64,000 bases of DNA from Cryptomeria japonica (Eukaryota; Streptophyta; Pinopsida; Cupressales; Cupressaceae), in the NCBI RefSeq assembly GCF_030272615.1, contig NC_081409.1, forward strand, positions 879,873,220 through 879,937,219, given 5' to 3'. Positions 58,264 through 64,000 of this stretch are shown one piece after another. Position numbers and translations under genes: made by a program. The notes under the pieces are model-generated. The model made no database searches, was not told where the DNA came from, and saw only the letters and a program-made list of their open reading frames with translations. Every line of letters begins with the position of its first letter. Position 1 is the stretch's first letter.

Positions 58264-59176
58264 TAAAGATAGATTAGAACAAGAGACTATAGTTTTTCAC
58301 AGTTTTGAAGAGGAGTACCACTGAGAGCCCAAATATATATAAAGTAAAGAAAATATGCTGAGAATTATTTTTTGGTGGTGTCCATTATTATTTTCCTTCG
58401 GTGCTTGTGTTTCAGACACACAAGGTAGGAAAATTTTGTGAGTAGAACTCACAAAATGGAGTGGAGTAGTTGGACTACTCTTTTAGGTTAATGACAACTT
58501 GCAACAAACACCATTGCTTCTTTCACCTCTTCCAACACTTAGCTTCTTCTCCTACCTCTTCCAACACTTAGATGGAACACTTTCTATCCTCCTCCAACAA
58601 GTGCTCACCAATCTCCTCTTTACCTACACAGATTCTCCTCCATAATAACCGTCCTCCTTTTCCAAAGATATTCTCCTCTCCTTTACTTCTCCACAAAATT
58701 TTTCTCACCACAAGTGAACCACCTCCACTAATGTCATACAAAATCCTGCACATGCTTTATACACAACCAACAAACTCCCATAGGAAAATTTGCAACTATA
58801 TCTTCTCCTACTAGTAATAAAGGTAAACTAAAATCAATATCACGAACTCATCAAAATTTAGCTCATTCTCTTCTACTGCTTTAGCATCTACTTCATGATC
58901 ATCTTCATTATCTATAACATTTTCATATTCAACCATTGCAATTCCATCTTCTTCATCCTCTTTACCATGCACTACTAGATAACGTCTTCTTTATCACTGC
59001 TCCTTGCAACTTCTTCAATCTTTTTGATCTCCTTGCCACAAAATGCACCATCTTCCTTAAGCAAATCTTGCTCTTGATTAAGTTCTCGATCAACCTTCAC
59101 AACAAAATCTTTCTTTTGAATTTATACCTCTTCTACTACAACAATTTGCCAAGTATTTTCCTCTCTATCATATTCT
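58264..59176. other. Unassigned DNA with three adjacent hairpins
   Basis: Three perfect inverted repeats lie in 77 bases: 58404-58424 (7-bp arms), 58433-58457 (11-bp arms, ATTTTGTGAGT) and 58464-58480 (6-bp arms). Further right the DNA is pyrimidine-rich. A minus-strand stretch near 58950-59110 reads EDGAFCGKEIKKIEEVARSS, possibly a decayed coding piece, but I cannot assign it. Confidence 0.45.
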
Positions 59177-59895
59177 TGTTGGGATCAAGGTGTCTCAACC
59201 TTTGCAAATACTAACATTGGCTAATGCATTTATTTATTTCCTATAAATGTATAGTCATCTAGTGGGATCCTAGTGTAGTCACCAGTGAGGAGGGACCTCG
59301 AGGAGATCAGTCCAAACTGGTCAACAAGAGTAAACACAATAGAATCATGCAGATATGATGGAGGCAATGCAAAACAGATAGTTTTATTGCATGACAGTTA
59401 ATTACTTCCAACCGGTAACAACTGGGGTATAACATATCGACACACAGGCTTGGTAGAATAGGTCACACTGGGACCTTGAATCGAAAGATCTATCTTCTAG
59501 GCATAGTCTGTCTATTTGATACTCCTTGATTCTTCAATTGATTACATTCTAAAGCATTGAGATCTACGTCCAAGGCTCTACAATCATCGGAATGGGTTCT
59601 GGTAGATCATCAGAATAGGTCTTAGGCAATCGGTAACAATGGAACAACCAGTAACAAGAAACTGTCAAGAAAACTGGTAGCGATATCTTTCCAGAAAGTG
59701 ATCCAAATGAGACACGATTTGAAAGAAAGAAAAAATGATCAAGTCTTCAAGTAGAATCCAACTCCATAAGAATCGATGAGCCAAAACCGAGACACATAGA
59801 AAGGAAAATTGAAACTGCAAACAAAACATAAATGTTTTTGGTTGATGCAAGATTGCTGTGACCCAGGGATGCTGCTATATTAGACATCTGGGGCT
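59177..59895 (-). repeat. Probable 3' LTR of the chromovirus
   Basis: The plus strand starts TGTTGGGATCAAGG at 59177, compatible with an LTR outer end (...CCCAACA in sense). The minus strand contains a polyadenylation-type GCAATAAAACTATC near 59390. The inner end near 59895 is a guess, as no clear polypurine tract was found between it and the chromodomain stop. The partner LTR is outside the window. Confidence 0.35.
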
Positions 59896-59898
59896 AAT

Positions 59899-59921
59899 AA
59901 AAAGTGAGCCTCTCACTTTTT
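59899..59921. terminator. Perfect 10-bp hairpin after the chromodomain
   Basis: AAAAAGTGAG and CTCACTTTTT enclose three bases (59909-59911). It lies directly downstream, in sense orientation, of the chromodomain stop. The type is only formal: this is a stem-loop, not a bacterial terminator. Confidence 0.4.
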
Positions 59922-59924
59922 TGG

Positions 59925-61210
59925 GGTCAGAGGGAAACCAAGGCGGTCTACCTCTTCCAAAGAAATCCAAGATGAATCTTCCACTGGTCTATTCTTCCAA
60001 GTCACAAGATATTCTTTGTACTGACTACTTCAGGTACTACGCCCAATCCTACTGTCCAAAATCTCTTCAATCTGATCTGGTTCCTTTCGGGGCAATTGTT
60101 TCTCTAAGTCTGCAATACTGTCCTCACTGAATCTTGGTTCATGGTACTCATGAGGACCTATAATGTTCAATATAGGCAAGATACTTAGACTATCTGGTAG
60201 CTCTACATCATATGCATTTCCAGAACTGAACTTTCTCAAGATCTTACAGGGTCCAAACTTCTTCATCTACAACTTATTATAGGTTCCAACTGGCAATCTC
60301 TCTTTTCTCAAATAGACCATCACCTCATTGCCAACTCCAAATTCCTTATGTCTCCTCTTCTCACCTGCCTTCTCCTTGTATTTTCTATTCATGTCTTCCA
60401 AATGTTGTTTGACCTGAATATGCAATGTTGCCATGTGATCTGCAAATTCTTTTGCTTTTGAACTCTTCTGGTCTTCAGTGCTAATGTCTCTCAATTCTTC
60501 TATTCCTTTAGGATGCACTTCGGTAACAATCTCAAAAGGCATTTTTCTGATACTTCTATTCATTGAATTGTTATAGGCAAACTCTTCTTGTGCAAGGATC
60601 AAATCCCAACTTCCGGTTTTATCTCCTACTAAACATCTTAACAAGTTTCCCAAACTTTGATTAACTACTTCTATCTGTCCATCAGTTTGTGGATGAAAAG
60701 TAGAACTGAACTTCAAATCAGTCTTCATCTTCTTCCAAAGTGTTCTCCAAAAATAGCCAACAAACTTAGTGTCTCTGTCTGAAACTATGCTCTTAGGTAA
60801 TCCATGCAATCTTACCACTTCCTTGAAAAATAGGTCTGCTACATGTAACACATCTGATGTCCTCTTATAAAGTATGAAATGAGGCATCTTTTAAAATATT
60901 TCCACTACCACAAATATAGAATCATTCCCTCTCGGTGTCTTTGATAAGCCAAGTACAAAATTGATACTTATATCCTCCCAAGGTCTTACCACTACTGTCA
61001 AAGGTTTATACAATCCCACATTTTGACTACTGCCTTTTGCAACTTGACAAACTCTACAACTTTTCACATATATCTTAACATCCTTATAAATATGGGGCCA
61101 AAAGTACTGGTCATTCACCAATGCAACTGTTTTATCAATGCCAAAATGTCCAGCTAATCCTCCACTATGCTTCTCTTTTATCAAGTTCTCTCTCATGGAA
61201 CATTAAGGTA
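59925..61210 (-). pseudogene. Chromovirus integrase and chromodomain
   Basis: The zinc-binding part reads HSGGLAGHFGIDKTVALV then YVKSCRVCQVAKG (H-H-C-C). The catalytic core has VLGLSKTPRGNDSIFVVVE with the expected first Asp missing from the 'INFVLGL' position (usually DFV/DFI), then SIVSDRDTKFVGYFW (second Asp) and STFHPQTDGQIEVVNQSLG (Glu). The C-terminal part ends in KKFGPCKILRKFSSGNAYDV. The chromodomain is PDQIEEILDSRIGRST, a stop at 60030, then YKEYLVTWKNRPVEDSSWI. Stops also lie at about 60890 and 60267. The chromodomain is thought to steer insertion to heterochromatin. Confidence 0.85.
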
Positions 61211-61249
61211 TGCACAATTGAACTCCCTTAAATAACATCCCATTTTGAA

Positions 61250-61540
61250 TGAATTAATCCAACCATTTTCTCCTATCAACCATAACCGGTTCTCTACATT
61301 CTTTCCAAGGTTCTGCAAAATTAGGGTCTTTGTCATACAAGGTCTTCAAATCTTCAAAACCAAATACTATCACTCTCATCTCTATTAGCAAATTCCTTCC
61401 ACTCAATGCATCAGCAACTTTGTTAGATTTCCCACTTCTATGTTTCAACACAAAGGTGTAACTCTGCAAAAACTCTACCCATCTCATATGTCTCTGATTC
61501 AACTTACTCTGACTATTCAAATATTGCAAAGCTTGATGAT
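61250..61540 (-). pseudogene. Chromovirus RNase H, C-terminal part
   Basis: The frame reads HQALQYLNSQSKLNQRHMRW, YTFVLKHRSGKSNKVADALS and then a linker to the integrase. It begins exactly at the target-site duplication ATGAT (61536-61540) of the solo LTR; the N-terminal part continues at 62771. Confidence 0.85.
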
Positions 61541-62770
61541 TGTTACCGCATCATTTATCCTTCATAACAGGATTAAATCACCCTATTAAATTTTATTTGA
61601 AGTCCTCTCTTTTCTTGGAATTCCTCTGTCCAAAACCTTAATCCGCTTATAGATTGTTTTTAAATTGCAAATGTCAAGTTTAATGATCAGTTTTGTACCC
61701 CATGAACTCATTGAACCATTTTGAAGTAGGTTCATTAGGTTCATTTAGGTTCTGCAGGTTCATAGGTATCTAGGAGGTTTTCATACTAACATTTGCTCAA
61801 AGTGTTTTTTGCAGTGGTTCTTTTACGGGTCGTGTTCGAAGATATGTTATATCATCTCTCTCTAGGCAGTGAACTCCTTGAACCTAGTTCAAAGGGTTTG
61901 GGAGTGTTCAACATGTTCAATATGGTTCAAAAGGTCAACAACACTTAACATAGTCAATCCTTTTAGAAGAGAATTTTCTTAGGCGTGGTGTACGTCTTGA
62001 ACTACTTGAACCCCAGTGAAGTTTGTTCAGTTTGTTCATGCATGTTCAATCAGGTGGGTTTTTTTTGGTTAGAATTTTGGTGATTTTGCTTATTTTTTCT
62101 TGTTGGTTTTTAGAAGTTCTATTTTGTTGAAGGAAGTCATCAGAGTTTAGAAATCTGAAATTGAAAAGGTTTATAAATGTATTGTTGTGTCTTTGTTACA
62201 TGATATATATATATATATACAAAAGATCGCATTGTTTTTGGGAGAAGGGAAACCTTTGAGTTTTGAATTCATGTAGTGATATATCTTTGCATATATTGAT
62301 ATAATCAAACAACAGTGATCACCTTTCCAGTGCAGAACATTATTATTATTCTGAGACTCCTTCCTATAGTTTTCAAAAGATATGGGTTTAAAAAGCGATT
62401 TTTTTTCTGTTATCTGTTTTTATTTATGAACAGTTGAACTGGTGGTTCGAACTTTGTTTCTATCATTTCCATTTCTTATGTTGAAGCATTTTGAAGAACA
62501 AGTTTTCTCTAAAATATGTATAAATCATTAGCCTCTCATCTAAGAATGAAGTAGGTAACCTTACGTGCTTTCAGGTTAAAAGCATACCAATTGAAATTAA
62601 TTAGATTATTCCCTGAATAACTAATGGAGGGAGTTGTACCTATCAAAAATTCAGAGGGAAGTAGTATATGTTACACTTACCCAACTATATAGTGAACTTT
62701 TGTCTTTTAAGGAAGGCGACAGAGTGTGAAATTCATTAATTTAAAGAAAGGTAAAATCCGTTCGCTAACA
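61541..62770. repeat. Solo LTR in the chromovirus RNase H
   Basis: 1,230 bases begin TGTTACCGCATC and end CGCTAACA, with ATGAT directly repeated on both sides (61536-61540 and 62771-62775). The interior has no coding frame, but has a TATATATATATA run at 62206-62218. A TG...CA sequence of this length with a perfect 5-bp duplication and no inner region is a solo LTR, left by recombination between two LTRs. Confidence 0.82.
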
Positions 62771-64000
62771 ATGATCTATATACAACACAAACTCCTTAGG
62801 CAACAAGTAATGTCTTCATTTCTTCAAGGCTTGAATTATGACATAAAATTCCTAATCATATACTGAATATCTCTTTTGGGCATCATTCAATTTCTCACTG
62901 AAATATGCTATTGCTCTCCCTTCTTGTCTCAAAACTACTCCTATTGCTGTTCCACTTGCATCACAATCCACTTGAAATACCTTATTGAAATCTGGTAAAG
63001 CCAACACAGGCTTCTCAGTCACTTTCTGTTTCAACAACTCAAAAATTTTGTTTACTCTGGTGGTCGACTTAAATTCCTTCCTATCTCCCTCATGGTCTCA
63101 GTCATAGGGTTACAAACTGAATTGAAATTTCTGATAAACTTCTGGTAAAAACTAGCCAATCCATGAAATGATCTTACCTCTCCAATGCTTTCTAGTGTAG
63201 GCCACTCAACAATGGATTTCACTTTCTCAGGGTCCATCTTCAAACCATCCTCAGATATCACAAATCCTAATTAGACTAGCTCATCCTTCATGAAAGTGCA
63301 CTTCTTGATATTGATTAGTAACTTTTCTTTTCTCAACCTCTACAAAACTTGTCTTAACTGCAATAAATGCTCATCTTTTGTCTTACTCAAAATCATAATG
63401 ACATCCAAGTACACAATAACAAACTTACCCAATAATTTCTTCAAAACCTCATTCATCAGCCTCATGAAAGTACTCGGTGCATTAGTCAGTCCAAAAGGCA
63501 TAACCAACCATTCATATAATCCTTCATTTTTCTTAAATGTTGTCTTCCATTCATTACCTTCTCTGATCCTGATCTGATGATATCCACTCTTCAAATCTAT
63601 CTTTGTAAATTACTTTTCTCCACTAAAACAGTCCATTATGTCATCCATCCTAGGCAAGGGAAACCGATATTTCACTATGATCTTGTTTATTGCTCTTGAA
63701 TCGGTACACATCCTCCATTCTCAATTCTTCCTAGGTGCTAATGCCATTGGTACTGTACAAGGGCTTAGACTTTCCTTGATCAAGCCTTTCTCCAATAGCT
63801 CCTACACTTGTCTATTTAGTTCTTCATTCTCTGCTGGTGTTAACCGGTGTGCAACTTTTTTAGGCAAACTAGCTCGAGGAACTAAGTCCATGCAATGACT
63901 AATACTTCTAACAGGTGGCAATCCATCAGGTACATTATATGAAGTGATGTCCCCATATTCTGTCAGCAAATCTCTTATTTCTACCAGGTGTTCTCCTTTC
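62771..64000 (-). pseudogene. Chromovirus reverse transcriptase and start of RNase H
   Basis: Continuing from the right edge: ISHCMDLVPRASLPKKVAHR and LTPAENEELNRQV; a stop; [20 protein letters not shown]; a stop; [40 protein letters not shown]; then [18 protein letters not shown]. In the active-site box the usual Y-L-D-D is Y-L-D-V (GAC to GTC), so the third catalytic Asp is lost. The thumb GLASFYQKFIRNFNSV and the RNase H start FQVDCDASGTAIGVVLRQEG with YFSEKLNDAQKRYSVYD follow, ending at RHYLLPKEFVLY before the solo LTR. At least seven stops. The frame continues past 64000. Confidence 0.87.

Larger units (their letters stand above)
59925..64000 (-). mobile_element. Ty3/Gypsy chromovirus pol, interrupted by a solo LTR and cut by the window edge
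   Basis: The minus strand carries RT, RNase H, integrase and a C-terminal chromodomain in the order of plant chromoviruses. The 5' LTR, gag and protease lie beyond 64000. The RNase H is split by a 1.23-kb insertion at 61541. Several in-frame stops and an altered RT active site make it inactive. Confidence 0.88.

Overview
This looks like nuclear DNA of a seed plant with a large, repeat-rich genome, most probably a gymnosperm such as a conifer. That is inference: the host-type sequences are plant families (DUF247, pentatricopeptide repeat), the unique DNA is AT-rich, and the window is filled with old, nested, mostly broken retroelements of plant types (Ty1/Copia, Ty3/Gypsy chromovirus, a Tat-like element with a plant mobile domain, L1-type LINEs, gag-only LTR elements). 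No intact host gene is visible. I see no tRNA, rRNA, CRISPR or bacterial-type operon.

Layout. 1-7.2 kb: the likely 3' part of a plus-strand Ty3/Gypsy element. It holds low-complexity DNA, an antisense plant-mobile-domain pseudogene (2.9-4.7 kb), an AGCGCTA motif array, a polypurine tract and an LTR starting at 5817. 7.2-8.7 kb: a minus-strand Copia 5' end and a LINE relic. 8.8-9.9 kb: purine-rich repeat. 12.6-15.6 kb: a DUF247 coding region joined in frame to the RT/RNase H half of a Copia element that still has its 3' LTR. 16.0-20.2 kb: a second, unrelated Copia lacking both LTRs. 20.2-24.8 kb: AT-rich DNA with more purine-rich blocks related to the first. 24.8-26.1 kb: a PPR pseudogene. 27.0-27.2 kb: an array of CCTTATCNCTCCA motifs. 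27.6-32.6 kb: a nearly full LINE.

32.7-40.4 kb: the best-preserved element (A). It has 1.18-kb LTRs, a perfect ACTAG target-site duplication and one long gag/protease-like frame, but no RT or integrase. 42.2-45.7 kb: a second gag-only LTR element of another family, coding a G-patch and two zinc knuckles, with a perfect 268-bp tandem duplication. Its 3' LTR was hit by element B (45.7-57.4 kb), a sister copy of A, which was itself hit in gag by a 4.0-kb TG...CA insertion (C, 50.2-54.2 kb). 57.8-58.3 kb: an inverted LTR of the G-patch family. 59.2-64.0 kb: a chromovirus pol, running off the right edge, interrupted in RNase H by a 1.23-kb solo LTR.

The genes do not form a pathway; the window records successive insertions. 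The most unusual items are the DUF247-Copia chimeric frame, the gag-only A/B family with two conserved palindromic structures, and the G-patch gag-only element. Percentages and homologies are by-eye readings, not computed alignments.
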